Positions 24,247 to 32,614 are shown, numbered from the stretch's first letter. The stretch: DNA of 44,121 bases from Nostoc linckia FACHB-104 (GCF_014696615.1 NZ_JACJQJ010000069.1:1-44121); one strand, 5' to 3'. Numbers and translations: made by a program. The notes: a model not told the origin generated them from the letters alone.

Positions 24247-25863
24247 ATGCTAAAAAATTTATTATGCACTTTTCCCCTATTATTCTTTATCTGCCCCGCA
24301 GCCGGGGCGATACCTGCAGACGATAATTTTCCCAACGCAGATGTTAACTCTGTTACTTTGCAAGACCAAGTAACTTCTGTGTCCCAACTTTCAGATATCA
24401 ACCCTACCGATTGGGCATTTCAAGCATTACAATCATTAGTTGAACGCTACGGCTGTATTGCAGGTTATCCTGACTCAACTTATCGTGGTAACCGCGCCCT
24501 TACCCGTTATGAGTTTGCAGCTGGTTTAAATGCTTGCTTGACCCGAATTAATGAATTAATTTCCACTGCAACCACTGATTTAGTCAGAAAAGAAGACTTA
24601 GCAGTGTTGCAAAATTTACAACAAGAGTTTTCTGCCGAATTAGCAACTCTGCGTGGGCGAGTGGATGTGTTAGAAGCGCGGGAAGCAACATTAGAAGCGC
24701 AACAGTTTTCCACCACTACTAAATTGAATGCCCAAATTATTACTGCTGTTAGCGATACCTTTGGTAACAGTGTAGGCGGAGATAGAGATCAATCTAACAC
24801 CTATTTTAGCGATCGCGGTCGTCTGAATTTAGAAAGCAGCTTTACAGGCAAAGACTTGTTGCGAGTCCGGCTGGAGTTCGGTAACTTCTTAAATTCTAAT
24901 AATACCAGTCAGATAGCCTCTGTCACGGGTACAGGTATGACGCGGTTGAACTTTGATACCAACAGCAACAATACCCTATCTATTCCTCATATCCGTTATT
25001 ACTTCCCTGTCAGCGATGCTCTTGCCTTTGTAGTGGGGCCTGTAGGTATTGGCTACACTGATATTACATCAACCGTGACCCCCGCTGTAATTGCAGATGA
25101 CGGTAACGGCGTTCCTTCACTGTTTGGACAATATAGTCCGTTATTCCGGCGGGGTGGTGGTGGTGCAGCAGTTAATTGGTTCATCACCCCAGATGTAATT
25201 TTGACTTTAGGCTATCTTGCAGGTTCTCCCGAAAATCCATCATCAGGCAATGGCATATTTAATGGCGGTTACAATGCTTTAGTACACTTGGTTTTTAACG
25301 GCAAACAAGGTTCGATTGGGATTGCCTATTCTCATGGCTATAGTCCAGGGGGACAAGTTAATCTGACAGGTGGAGCAGGTAGTAACCTAGCAATTTCTCC
25401 TTTTGGAGATACCATTGCAACGTCTAACAATATAGTAGGCGCACAAGGATTCTATCGCTTTTCGCAAAACTTCCAGGTTCATGCTTGGGGTGGGTATATC
25501 TGGGCTAGTGCGGAAAATTCTGGTTTGAGTAATATTCCTGATGGTAGGGGTGGCAGAGATACATTATTAGTTAACAATGGTGCTAATGCCAATGCTTGGT
25601 TTGGGGCGATTGGCGTATCCTTCCCTGATTTTGGCGGTAGAGGTAATCTCCCAGGAATATTGTTTGGTATCCCACCCCACGTTACCAGCAGCGATGTTCG
25701 TCAAGAAAGTGACCATGCTTACCACATCGAAGCCTTTTATCGGATGCGGCTCAATGATAATATCTCCGTTACTCCTGGCTTTTGGGTAGTTCTCAATCCA
25801 GAGAACAATAGCAGCAATAATACTCAGTATGTTGGGGTGTTGCGGACAACGTTTGATTTTTAG
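24247..25863 (+). CDS. SLH-domain OprB-type outer-membrane porin
   Basis: 538 residues. A signal peptide (about 1-21, ending AAGA) is followed by one SLH domain (about 48-110; DWAFQALQSLVERYGCIAGY, then TRYEFAAGLNACLTRI), which anchors such proteins to cell-wall polymer. A short coiled coil follows (about 115-155), then a beta-barrel of the OprB carbohydrate-porin family ending in aromatic VLRTTFDF, the usual barrel C-terminus. Cyanobacterial members are annotated as carbohydrate or iron-uptake porins and pass small solutes. It follows the sugar ABC operon after 350 bp of repeats on the same strand, so it may be the outer-membrane step for the same solute. Because these porins are abundant in Nostocales, the association may be coincidental. 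Confidence 0.92.
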   Translation: MLKNLLCTFPLLFFICPAAGAIPADDNFPNADVNSVTLQDQVTSVSQLSDINPTDWAFQALQSLVERYGCIAGYPDSTYRGNRALTRYEFAAGLNACLTRINELISTATTDLVRKEDLAVLQNLQQEFSAELATLRGRVDVLEAREATLEAQQFSTTTKLNAQIITAVSDTFGNSVGGDRDQSNTYFSDRGRLNLESSFTGKDLLRVRLEFGNFLNSNNTSQIASVTGTGMTRLNFDTNSNNTLSIPHIRYYFPVSDALAFVVGPVGIGYTDITSTVTPAVIADDGNGVPSLFGQYSPLFRRGGGGAAVNWFITPDVILTLGYLAGSPENPSSGNGIFNGGYNALVHLVFNGKQGSIGIAYSHGYSPGGQVNLTGGAGSNLAISPFGDTIATSNNIVGAQGFYRFSQNFQVHAWGGYIWASAENSGLSNIPDGRGGRDTLLVNNGANANAWFGAIGVSFPDFGGRGNLPGILFGIPPHVTSSDVRQESDHAYHIEAFYRMRLNDNISVTPGFWVVLNPENNSSNNTQYVGVLRTTFDF

Positions 25864-25938
25864 ATTGGGGATTGGGGATTGGGGATTACATTTAACCAAC
25901 TGTGCATTGTCACCCGATACCATGTCAAAAGACAAACC

Positions 25939-26955
25939 TTAGGATGGAAGGTGCAGGGGAATATAGAGTCTTCGAGCGAGTTCTGGGAATCGGTCACGAT
26001 CCGCAACGATGAAAAAACCCCATTCCCCATTTTCGTGATAACCCATGCCAAAGCGGAAGGCTTGCTCTCGTCGGTTGAGTCTGTCCATTAACTGATTGAA
26101 GTGATTAATTACTGCCTCGACATCCATCCAAGTACCACTGCAATCTGCTCGAAACTGATACGTTTCGCCATTGAGCATATACTGCACAACCCAATGAGAA
26201 TCCAGATCGCTGAAAACGCCAATTCCTTCAGAGCGTTGATCGGAGATCAAGAATTTCGTCGTTGTTCCGTCAGGATTTTGCATGGAGAGTTCAGTTGTTT
26301 CGCTCACATCCTTAAACCGCTGTTCTTCTTCTATGAATTGTGAAATACTATTCAGACAAATGGGAGAATTTGTTGATTTAGCAAGATCCCTGAAAAGCTC
26401 ATCATGCCGAGGTTCAAAACCTATATCACGTAGGCTTGCATAGACCAACCGTTGCCCAAATAGTTCATAAATGATGCTGATATGGTCATCCAGTATAAAG
26501 GCTGGGTTCTGAATCCACGAATTGATTTTTTCGATAGACTCTGGTGGTAATTGCTCAACGATTCCAGCTTCTTGCAGCATTTGCAAAACATGAGTAGCCG
26601 TATGCCCCTCTTCATGCCACCTAAACATTAGACGATGCCAGGGATGCGATTGCACTAATGTTTCTGGTCTTCTACAACCATATTTCAGTAGGGTGTAGGC
26701 TAGAAAGTGTCCAGCATAGTCAGTGGAATGATCCACTAAAGCTTCTCTCAAAGCATCGACAAGATTTTGGTCTGCTGTCCAGGTACCATGCTTGTAAATT
26801 TCTTCGCTATATTCTTTGTACGCGCGATTTGAAAGCTCTATGCAAACCTCATAAACGCGGTAAACCTCATCATTTTCATCTCGAAAATGGTGTTGGTCAT
26901 ACCATCCAAGCAATTTGAAAAGCTCTTTGGTACTGGGTTTAAAATCGTTGGGCAT
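25939..26955 (-). CDS. Unrecognised conserved-looking protein
   Basis: 338 residues from ATG at 26955 (MPNDFKPSTKELFKLLGWYD). A longer frame opens at 27048, but its extra 31 residues are translated repeat DNA, so the inner start is preferred. Soluble, acidic, rich in His and Trp; the stretch RWHEEGHTATHVLQML (about 136-151) has an HxxGHxxxH spacing that could bind metal, though it is not a canonical zincin motif. The C-terminal third has a compact beta-rich pattern (WVVQYMLNGETYQFRADCSG, GYHENGEWGFFIVADRDRF). I do not recognise the family. It is convergent with the porin and divergent from the FecCD-type permease. Confidence 0.75.
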   Translation of the reverse strand: MPNDFKPSTKELFKLLGWYDQHHFRDENDEVYRVYEVCIELSNRAYKEYSEEIYKHGTWTADQNLVDALREALVDHSTDYAGHFLAYTLLKYGCRRPETLVQSHPWHRLMFRWHEEGHTATHVLQMLQEAGIVEQLPPESIEKINSWIQNPAFILDDHISIIYELFGQRLVYASLRDIGFEPRHDELFRDLAKSTNSPICLNSISQFIEEEQRFKDVSETTELSMQNPDGTTTKFLISDQRSEGIGVFSDLDSHWVVQYMLNGETYQFRADCSGTWMDVEAVINHFNQLMDRLNRREQAFRFGMGYHENGEWGFFIVADRDRFPELARRLYIPLHLPS

Positions 26956-27013
26956 TGGGGAACTCGGGGCCCCCTCTGGGGATAAGGGGTAATGGGGATT
27001 GGAGAATAGAGGG

Positions 27014-27041
27014 ATGACAAATGACAAATGACAAATGACAA
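27014..27041. repeat. Heptamer repeat (ATGACAA)4 supplying the permease start codon
   Basis: Four direct ATGACAA units lie head to tail; the last one provides the ATG of the FecCD-type permease at 27035. The repeat therefore overlaps the translation initiation region, and changes in unit number would move the start codon. Confidence 0.8.
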
Positions 27042-28024
27042 ACCCCAAATACCGCCTATTTTGGGCGATCGCACTTTTAGTTTCAGCGCTGGTAGTGACG
27101 CTAGCACTTTCTTTGTCTCAAGGTGCAGTACCTTTGAGTTTAGACGAATTGTGGCAGGCAATTCTTCACCAAGGCGATCGCATTAAACAAACAATTATCT
27201 GGGATTTGCGACTCCCGCGCATTGTTGCAGCTTTGATTGTGGGTGCAGCTTTGGGAATGTCCGGCGCGCTATTGCAAGGAATGTTACGTAATAGCCTGGC
27301 CGATCCTTTTATCTTAGGGATTTCCGCTGGTGCAGGGTTAATTGTAATCGTGATGGTGGTGTTGCAAATCTTCCCCGCCGCTATTCCGCTTGCAGCTTGG
27401 CTGGGAGCAATTGTTACTTCGGCTATAGTGATTTTCCTCGGTCGGGCTGGGTCAGGAATTGCCGTAGAACGCTTGATTTTAGGCGGTGTAGCGGTAAGTT
27501 CTTTATTTGGTGCAGTGCAAAGTACGTTACTTTTAGTAGCTGAAGACGGTCAAATTCAAATTGCGCTTAACTGGCTGGTTGGAAGTCTCAATGGTCGAGG
27601 TTGGAAAGAAATTACCATTGCTGGCCCTTATATTATCGTGGCATTACTAGGAGGATGTTTACTGGCGCGATCGCTAAATGTCTTGGCTTTGGGAGATGAT
27701 TTAGCTTTAGGTTTAGGCGTATCATTAACGCGATCGCGTTTATTAATTGGTGGTGTTGCAACTTTACTCGCTGCTAGTGCAGTCAGCATTGGCGGTTTAA
27801 TCGGCTTTGTCGGCCTTGTGGTTCCCCACGGTGTCCGCCTCATTGTTGGTACAGATCATCGCTTCGTATTACCACTTTCCGCCTTAGCTGGTGCATGGTT
27901 ACTCATCTTTGCCGATTTACTCTCTAGGCTGGGAGCCATAGAATTACCTGTAGGCTCAGTTACCGCCTTGCTTGGTTCACCATTATTTATCTGGTTACTT
28001 TATCGACGTTCGACTGGGGAATAG
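27035..28024 (+). CDS. FecCD/BtuC-type metal-chelate ABC permease
   Basis: 329 residues, about nine to ten membrane helices. Family hallmarks are present: RLPRIVAALIVGAALGMSGA (about 58-77), LQGMLRNSLADPFILGISAG, LNWLVGSLNGRGW, LALGLGVSLTRSR, and near the end SIGGLIGFVGLVVPHGVRLI. Such permeases import iron-siderophores, haem or cobalamin together with a FecE/BtuD ATPase, here the next gene on the strand. No binding-protein gene adjoins the pair, so the substrate stays open. There is no good Shine-Dalgarno sequence because the start lies in ATGACAA repeats. 393 bp separate it from the ATPase gene, and most of that gap is a minisatellite. Confidence 0.93.
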   Translation: MTNPKYRLFWAIALLVSALVVTLALSLSQGAVPLSLDELWQAILHQGDRIKQTIIWDLRLPRIVAALIVGAALGMSGALLQGMLRNSLADPFILGISAGAGLIVIVMVVLQIFPAAIPLAAWLGAIVTSAIVIFLGRAGSGIAVERLILGGVAVSSLFGAVQSTLLLVAEDGQIQIALNWLVGSLNGRGWKEITIAGPYIIVALLGGCLLARSLNVLALGDDLALGLGVSLTRSRLLIGGVATLLAASAVSIGGLIGFVGLVVPHGVRLIVGTDHRFVLPLSALAGAWLLIFADLLSRLGAIELPVGSVTALLGSPLFIWLLYRRSTGE

Positions 28025-28070
28025 GGATTGGGGACTGGGGACTGGGGATTGGGGACTGGGGATTGGGGAC
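28025..28070. repeat. Heptamer repeat (GGGGACT/GGGGATT)
   Basis: About six GGGGACT or GGGGATT units begin right after the permease stop codon. The same family occurs at 25864-25888 and, in reverse complement, at 21293-21345. Confidence 0.85.
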
Positions 28071-28082
28071 AAGGAGGAGAAA

Positions 28083-28427
28083 TTGTGTTGTGAACTTATG
28101 ATATTTGGTGAGCCTTTGAGCCTAGACGTTGAGGCTTTAAACCTGGACGTTGAGCCTTTGAGCCTAGACGTTGAGGCTTTAAACCTGAACGTTGAGCCTT
28201 TGAGCTTAGAAGTTGAGGCTTTAAACCTGAACGTTGAGGCTTTGAGCCTGGAAGTTGAGGCTTTAAACCTGAACGTTGAGGCTTTGAGCTTGGAAGTTGA
28301 GGCTTTAAACCTGAACGTTGAGCCTTTGAGCCTGGACGTTGCGGCTTTAAGCCTGAAAGTTGCGGCTTTGAGCCTGAAAGTTGCGGCTTTGAAACTCACC
28401 CTTCACCCTTCACCGTTATGCCCCTAG
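28083..28427 (+). CDS. Possible repetitive small protein encoded by a 21-bp minisatellite
   Basis: The frame is open from TTG at 28083, with AAGGAGGAG five to six bases before it, or from ATG at 28098, giving 114 or 109 residues. After EP come thirteen exact-length heptapeptides (LSLDVEA, LNLNVEP, LSLEVEA types), then a degraded unit and a short tail HPSPLCP. Its stop overlaps the start of the following ATPase gene by 10 bp, compatible with coupled translation. The alternating Leu-x-Leu-x-Val pattern would favour beta structure. The reverse strand is open too, as any 21-bp repeat lacking stops would be. It may be translated or be only a non-coding repeat. Confidence 0.3.
   Translation: MCCELMIFGEPLSLDVEALNLDVEPLSLDVEALNLNVEPLSLEVEALNLNVEALSLEVEALNLNVEALSLEVEALNLNVEPLSLDVAALSLKVAALSLKVAALKLTLHPSPLCP
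28116..28388. repeat. 21-bp minisatellite, 13 units, with 42-bp higher-order period
   Basis: Thirteen uninterrupted 21-bp units occur, such as TTGAGCCTAGACGTTGAGGCT alternating with TTAAACCTGAACGTTGAGCC(T). The alternation gives a 42-bp higher-order period over most of the array; the last three units shift to GTTGCGGCTTTGAGCCTGAAA. Each unit is three heptamers long. Not a CRISPR: there are no unique spacers. Confidence 0.95.
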
Positions 28428-29194
28428 AATTACAAAACCTCACTGGCGGTTACACTTCAGATCCCATAATTCAAAACATTAACCTAACTCTACAAACCGG
28501 AGAGTGGTTAAGTTTAGTTGGTGCTAATGGTTCTGGGAAGTCTACATTATTAAAATTACTCAGTCGCATTCTTTCACCACAGCAAGGAACAGTGTTACTA
28601 GATGGCAAAGAAATTCACTCGCAGCCACCGCATTTAGTTGCTCAAAAATTGGCATTGTTACCGCAACAGCAAACTGTTCCAGTTGGCTTAACAGTGCGAC
28701 AATTAGTCAGCCTCGGACGGACACCCCATCAACCTTGGTGGCAATGGGAATTAACAAGTAAAGATAAACAAAAAGTAGAAGCAGCAATTGCCAAAACACA
28801 ACTAGAAAAATTTAGCGATCGCCTGGTTGAACAACTTTCTGGGGGCGAAAGACAACGGGCTTTTTTGGCTTTAGCCTTAGCACAAGAACCACAGGTTTTA
28901 TTATTAGATGAACCGACAACTTATTTAGATATCAATTATCAATTACAACTATTAGAATTACTCAAAAACTTGAATCAGCAACAAGAATTAACTATTGTCA
29001 CTGTATTACATGAATTAAATTTAGCTGCACGTTATAGTTCCCGCATTGCTTTATTAAAACAAGGTCATCTCTGGGATGTGGGTACACCGGAAGCTGTCCT
29101 CACCCCAAATGCGATCGCCCAAGTTTTCGGCGTGGAATCTGTAATTATTCATACACCAGTTGGTTTACAAGTTTGTGCGATCGCGGCTGTGTAA
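28418..29194 (+). CDS. FecE/BtuD-type ABC transporter ATPase
   Basis: 258 residues. Walker A GANGSGKST (about 34-42), Q-loop LLPQQQTVPVGLTVRQ, signature LSGGERQRAFLALAL, Walker B VLLLDEPTTYLD, and the H-loop His in VLHELNLAARY. The sequence is typical of the siderophore/cobalamin importer class and should pair with the FecCD-type permease upstream. Its ATG lies inside the end of the repeat-encoded frame. There is no substrate-binding gene nearby. Confidence 0.94.
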   Translation: MPLELQNLTGGYTSDPIIQNINLTLQTGEWLSLVGANGSGKSTLLKLLSRILSPQQGTVLLDGKEIHSQPPHLVAQKLALLPQQQTVPVGLTVRQLVSLGRTPHQPWWQWELTSKDKQKVEAAIAKTQLEKFSDRLVEQLSGGERQRAFLALALAQEPQVLLLDEPTTYLDINYQLQLLELLKNLNQQQELTIVTVLHELNLAARYSSRIALLKQGHLWDVGTPEAVLTPNAIAQVFGVESVIIHTPVGLQVCAIAAV

Positions 29195-29226
29195 AACAGG
29201 GCTGTCGATACAGTAAAATTCTATAT

Positions 29227-30288
29227 TTAGAATCTCACAACACCATGTAATTCTGATAACATTTGCTCTAGAATATCTGCCATAATTTCTTGGTTCAAAT
29301 CATGTAAAATTCCTGGGCCATTGAGAAAATCTTGAATTGTGATTTTTTGCTCCTTAAAATCTTTAACAAAATCCCGGATTTCTGTAACTATATTCATTTG
29401 CGCTTCTATTTCATCTAACATATGCGAAATAGAGTCCATACCTGCTTTCGCAGCTTTGCGATGATCTGTAACCATCGCCCCTTCTGGAGTATGTTTCGCC
29501 TGACGTAGTTCCCGTTTTAAATCCTCATATTGATTTTTCAAAATTTGATTTTGCTGTTCTAGAGTTTTACATCTTCTAGTTAAATCATCCTCACTATTAT
29601 TATCGATAGCTTCTCCTAATTCATGCTGTTTTTCAATTTCTAAAAGTCTGGCTAAATCTCCTTCTCGGTAAGCTTTATTAATTTCTTTCATGATTTCTGT
29701 ATGGTACATCTGCGTCTCGCTGTCTGTTACCTTATCAGGATGAAATATTTCAGCTAATTTCAGAAATGTTTGCCGAATTTTTCGAGATTCATCTTTTCTA
29801 GTTGCAGAATTATCTCCCCACTCTGATTGTCTTGCTCGATGTTGATCGTGACTTTCAGCACTTTCTTCGTCAAAATCAACATCTTGTCTTAAATTTTCAA
29901 ATAGTTCATCTAACTCTGTATCTTCTAGTTTTGTTTCAACTTTGGGACTGATGACTCCTGCTAACTGGAGATTACGGTAAACTAATTTAATATTTTTCAG
30001 TGTTTGTTTACCTAACTTTCTCTTAGTAAATATTTCATCAAATAGAGCATGAATTTCCCGATCTATGTCTGTCATTTGTTTTAATTTGGGAGTTGCTCGA
30101 TGAAATATCTCAGTAGCTAAAGAGCGCATTTTTTCTACAAAATTTTTTAGTTCTGTACGCTTTCGCTTAATCTGTTTTAATAAAGATTGATGTTCTTTTT
30201 CTAGGGCATCTAAGTAGATATGTAACTCCGAGAGAGCTAATGGTGTAGCTTTAACTGAGTGAGATTTAGATGAGGTTATTCGCGGCAT
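29227..30288 (-). CDS. J-domain protein with long coiled-coil flanks
   Basis: 353 residues. A J domain lies in the middle (about 165-220): the RKIRQTFLKLAEIFHPDKVT segment carries the HPD tripeptide at 183-185 that stimulates Hsp70 ATPase, followed by MKEINKAYREGDLARLLEI. There is no Gly/Phe region or zinc finger, so it is a class III J protein. The N-terminal 140 residues are charged helix; residues 230-300 form another coiled coil. The C-terminal 60 residues are helical. It probably recruits DnaK to a specific client. The gene is convergent with the ABC ATPase, with 32 bp between the stops. Confidence 0.88.
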   Translation of the reverse strand: MPRITSSKSHSVKATPLALSELHIYLDALEKEHQSLLKQIKRKRTELKNFVEKMRSLATEIFHRATPKLKQMTDIDREIHALFDEIFTKRKLGKQTLKNIKLVYRNLQLAGVISPKVETKLEDTELDELFENLRQDVDFDEESAESHDQHRARQSEWGDNSATRKDESRKIRQTFLKLAEIFHPDKVTDSETQMYHTEIMKEINKAYREGDLARLLEIEKQHELGEAIDNNSEDDLTRRCKTLEQQNQILKNQYEDLKRELRQAKHTPEGAMVTDHRKAAKAGMDSISHMLDEIEAQMNIVTEIRDFVKDFKEQKITIQDFLNGPGILHDLNQEIMADILEQMLSELHGVVRF

Positions 30289-31006
30289 AAAAAACCTAAA
30301 AACTCAAGTGTTAAATAAATAACGCAACTTTTAAGCTTGGGAGTTAGTAGTCATAGAAGATACTCTCTCGATGATACATGATTGTTGTAATCCTTACTCG
30401 CACCAAATTAAATTCATTAGTTGAGGTAACAGGGGATAGACAAACTATGGGTAAAATTCATTATCCGATTTTATTTTTGAAAAAAATTAAGTTATAGAAT
30501 GCGGTGCGTTGCGCTTCGCGACAACACAACGCCAGTCCGCACAACGGGGGGAATCCCGCAAGCAGCTGGCTCCCCTACGTATATTTCAAAAATAAAATAT
30601 GAATCCTATAGATTAGGAAGTTATTAAATTGTTGTAAAGGCTACATTTTTTCTGATTAACGTAGTATGGTTAATCGCCAACTACTCCCAAGGACGTAGAA
30701 GTTAAAGAATAAGAATAAATTTTAGGAAAAATTTAGGATTCTTATAGGCTCTCCCTTTCAGAATTAGCTCCATAGCTGTTGTAGTTCATTGAAGAATCAA
30801 GTACTATCTGACGAAATATAAATAAAACCCATTTGTTAATTCTAGAGGAGGTGTATCTAACAGATTTTACGTGATATTTGTGGTAATACTAAATGTAATT
30901 ACAGCAATCCAGGTGCAAAAATCGTTGAGGGCATCGGGATTTCACTCTTTAACTTAGTAAGTCAGAGTTTTTATATTTCCATGTCTACTATTAGGTAGGT
31001 AAGATT
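30289..31006. other. 718-bp intergenic region with dispersed repeat
   Basis: No convincing gene. The only clear element is the dispersed repeat at 30528-30575. A frame without a start codon from about 30866 to 30998 reads ILRDICGNTKCNYSNPGAKI and is open for some 44 residues; it has protein-like composition but a stop just before it. Promoters of the J-domain gene (minus) and the small membrane gene (plus) should lie at the two ends. Confidence 0.4.
30528..30575. repeat. Dispersed repeat CGCCAGT ... CTGGCTCC, copy 1
   Basis: ACGCCAGTCCGC, then GGGGGAATCCCGC, then GCAGCTGGCTCC. A relative with the same ends and a different middle (CGGCAAAGCCG) lies at 40078-40123. The ends GCCAGT/GCTGGC form an imperfect outer stem and the middle an inner stem, typical of a folded dispersed repeat. 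Confidence 0.6.
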
Positions 31007-31216
31007 ATGCATATGTCAATCTGGCTATTTATTGCTGCTATTTCTTATACTTTAGGTGCTATTATCCAATGGCTACAACTAAGAAATAAACTGCGCGAAA
31101 TCTACGAATATACAAATTTTCCCATAGTTTGGGCAGCAAATTTATTTTCAATGTTTGTTTGTTTCATTCAAGCTTTGATGTGGCCTTATATTTTGTTGCT
31201 CGATCAGGAAACATAG
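31007..31216 (+). CDS. Small membrane protein, 69 residues
   Basis: Begins MHMSIWLFIAAISYTLGAII and has two membrane helices (about 4-22 and 39-62) around a charged loop, RNKLREIYEY. AGGTAGGTAAG precedes the ATG as a weak ribosome-binding site. A second ATG at 31013 could also serve. The family is not recognised; it is similar in shape to small cyanobacterial inner-membrane proteins. A hairpin follows the stop. Confidence 0.55.
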   Translation: MHMSIWLFIAAISYTLGAIIQWLQLRNKLREIYEYTNFPIVWAANLFSMFVCFIQALMWPYILLLDQET

Positions 31217-31222
31217 AATTTT

Positions 31223-31268
31223 TTAGGGTGGGTTATAGTGCCATTCCCTCAGTAGTAACACACCCTAA
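31223..31268 (+). terminator. Hairpin TTAGGGTGGGTTA / TAACACACCCTAA
   Basis: A 13-bp stem with one mismatch lies 7 bp after the stop of the 69-residue gene, between convergent genes. A related word, GGTGCGTTA...TAACACACC, occurs at 40941-40970. It may act as a terminator, but it also belongs to a dispersed repeat family. Confidence 0.5.
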
Positions 31269-31306
31269 GAAATTACAAAAATAGATAATTAATAGTTTGT
31301 TGTTTT

Positions 31307-31972
31307 CTAATATCTTTTGAGTGCTAAAGTTAAGCCATCGCCAATAGGAAGTAGAGAAAGTGTTACCCGTTCGTCGTCGCGTAACTTTTGATTGAGGATA
31401 CGTATAGCTTGGGTACTTTCATTTTGAATTCCTGGATTGGCAACTCTTCCCGACCATAAAACATTATCGATCGCAATCAATCCCCCCGGACGGATCAATT
31501 GTAAAGCCCGCTCGTAATAGCCGTCATAATTAACTTTATCGGCATCAATAAAAGCAAAATCAAATGTATTAGCTTGTCCAGTAGCTAATAACTGATCTAA
31601 AGTTGCCAAAGCTGGTGCTAATCGCAGGTCAATTTTATCGGACACTCCTGCTTCTTGCCAATAAAGCCGAGCGACGGCAGTATATTCTTCGCTAACATCA
31701 CAGGCGATAATCTGACCATCAGCCGGAAGCGCCAAGGCTACAGAAAGCGAACTATAACCCGTAAATACGCCAACTTCCAGGGTTTTCTTCGCACCAATTA
31801 ACTGCACTAGCAATCTCATAAACTGTCCTTGTTCGGGAGAAATTTGCATATTCCCGCTAGGATGGCTGGCTGTTTCTTGACGCAATCTCTGGAGAATTTC
31901 TGGTTCCCGCAGGGAAACTGATAGCAAATAACTGTAGAGTTGTTCATTCAGTCCAATAGTTCGCGTTGACAT
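31307..31972 (-). CDS. Class I SAM-dependent O-methyltransferase (CCoAOMT-like)
   Basis: 221 residues, normal length. SAM motif I is LEVGVFTGYSSL (65-76); Asp92 in IACDVS binds the ribose; the metal-binding catechol-type residues are Asp142 and Asp144 in FIDADKVNY and Asp169-Asn170 in IAIDNVLWSGRV. These features place it in the cation-dependent caffeoyl-CoA/catechol O-methyltransferase family, which methylates vicinal hydroxyls. The natural substrate is unknown. Single minus-strand gene, divergent from the lipoprotein gene. Confidence 0.93.
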   Translation of the reverse strand: MSTRTIGLNEQLYSYLLSVSLREPEILQRLRQETASHPSGNMQISPEQGQFMRLLVQLIGAKKTLEVGVFTGYSSLSVALALPADGQIIACDVSEEYTAVARLYWQEAGVSDKIDLRLAPALATLDQLLATGQANTFDFAFIDADKVNYDGYYERALQLIRPGGLIAIDNVLWSGRVANPGIQNESTQAIRILNQKLRDDERVTLSLLPIGDGLTLALKRY

Positions 31973-32040
31973 AGTAGATTAGAGAATTCGGCTCATCAAC
32001 CGCTATACTATCGCTGGAGAGTGATATGTAAAAAATAACT

Positions 32041-32445
32041 ATGGTGCGGTTAGTGTTGACAGCTTTACTAGTGCTATTGACAGCCTGTGGTACGATTGGG
32101 CTGCTACCCACTAATCAGTTAGTGCAAAAAGCGATCGCACTTCAGCTAGAACAAACGCAACAACAACTTAGCCAAAAGCTGGATCTAGACTTACAAGGGT
32201 TTGATATTGAAAAGCTAGCAATTAGCGAACAAAAACCCCTCACCATCGAAAATTTACCAGCTTTTCGGGTACGGGGAACCTACGACTTAATTATCAAATT
32301 ACCTAAGAGACGCTTGACGCAACTGCAACAACCTTTTGAGATTTATCTGCAAATTCAACGAGAAGGTAAAACTTGGCGATTGCTTTTACCAGAAAGGGTA
32401 AACAAAGATACCCAACCTATTTGGCATAGCTACCTCATCTTGTAA
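32041..32445 (+). CDS. Small lipoprotein of unknown function
   Basis: 134 residues. The signal sequence MVRLVLTALLVLLTAC ends in a lipobox (LTAC, Cys16). The mature part starts with a helix rich in Gln (IALQLEQTQQQLSQKL) followed by strands FRVRGTYDLIIKLPKRR and FEIYLQIQREGKTWRLLLPE. It is probably attached to a membrane facing the periplasm. Uncharacterised; the fold looks like a small alpha/beta domain. The ATG follows a repeat-free promoter region shared with the divergent methyltransferase. Confidence 0.8.
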   Translation: MVRLVLTALLVLLTACGTIGLLPTNQLVQKAIALQLEQTQQQLSQKLDLDLQGFDIEKLAISEQKPLTIENLPAFRVRGTYDLIIKLPKRRLTQLQQPFEIYLQIQREGKTWRLLLPERVNKDTQPIWHSYLIL

Positions 32446-32540
32446 CTAATTGTGCAATTCTAAAAACTATCATACGTATTACCGTAAAACTGCCCAAGCC
32501 TAGCCATCATTGAGGTAAGCTATTACGCTTTTCAATTACA

Positions 32541-32614
32541 CTTTGTTGACTGGTGACTGGTGACTGTTGACTGTTGACTGTTGACTGGTGACTGGTGACT
32601 GGTGACTGGTGACA
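32541..32614. repeat. Heptamer array (TGACTGT/TGACTGG)
   Basis: Ten or so TGACTGG and TGACTGT heptamers lie head to tail upstream of the coiled-coil membrane protein gene. This is the same repeat class as the other intergenic arrays. Confidence 0.85.

Noticed and set aside
26955-27048. N-terminal extension of the 338-residue minus-strand protein
   Set aside because: The extra 31 residues are translated ATGACAA and GGGGATT type repeats, so the start at 26955 is preferred.
28116-28388. CRISPR array
   Set aside because: Units are contiguous 21-mers without unique spacers, and no cas genes are present. The same reasoning removes the heptamer arrays.
27995-28399. Minus-strand frame rich in FKAST/RLKAS repeats
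   Set aside because: It is the reverse reading of the 21-bp minisatellite and has no ribosome-binding site; the sense frame is the better candidate if either is translated.
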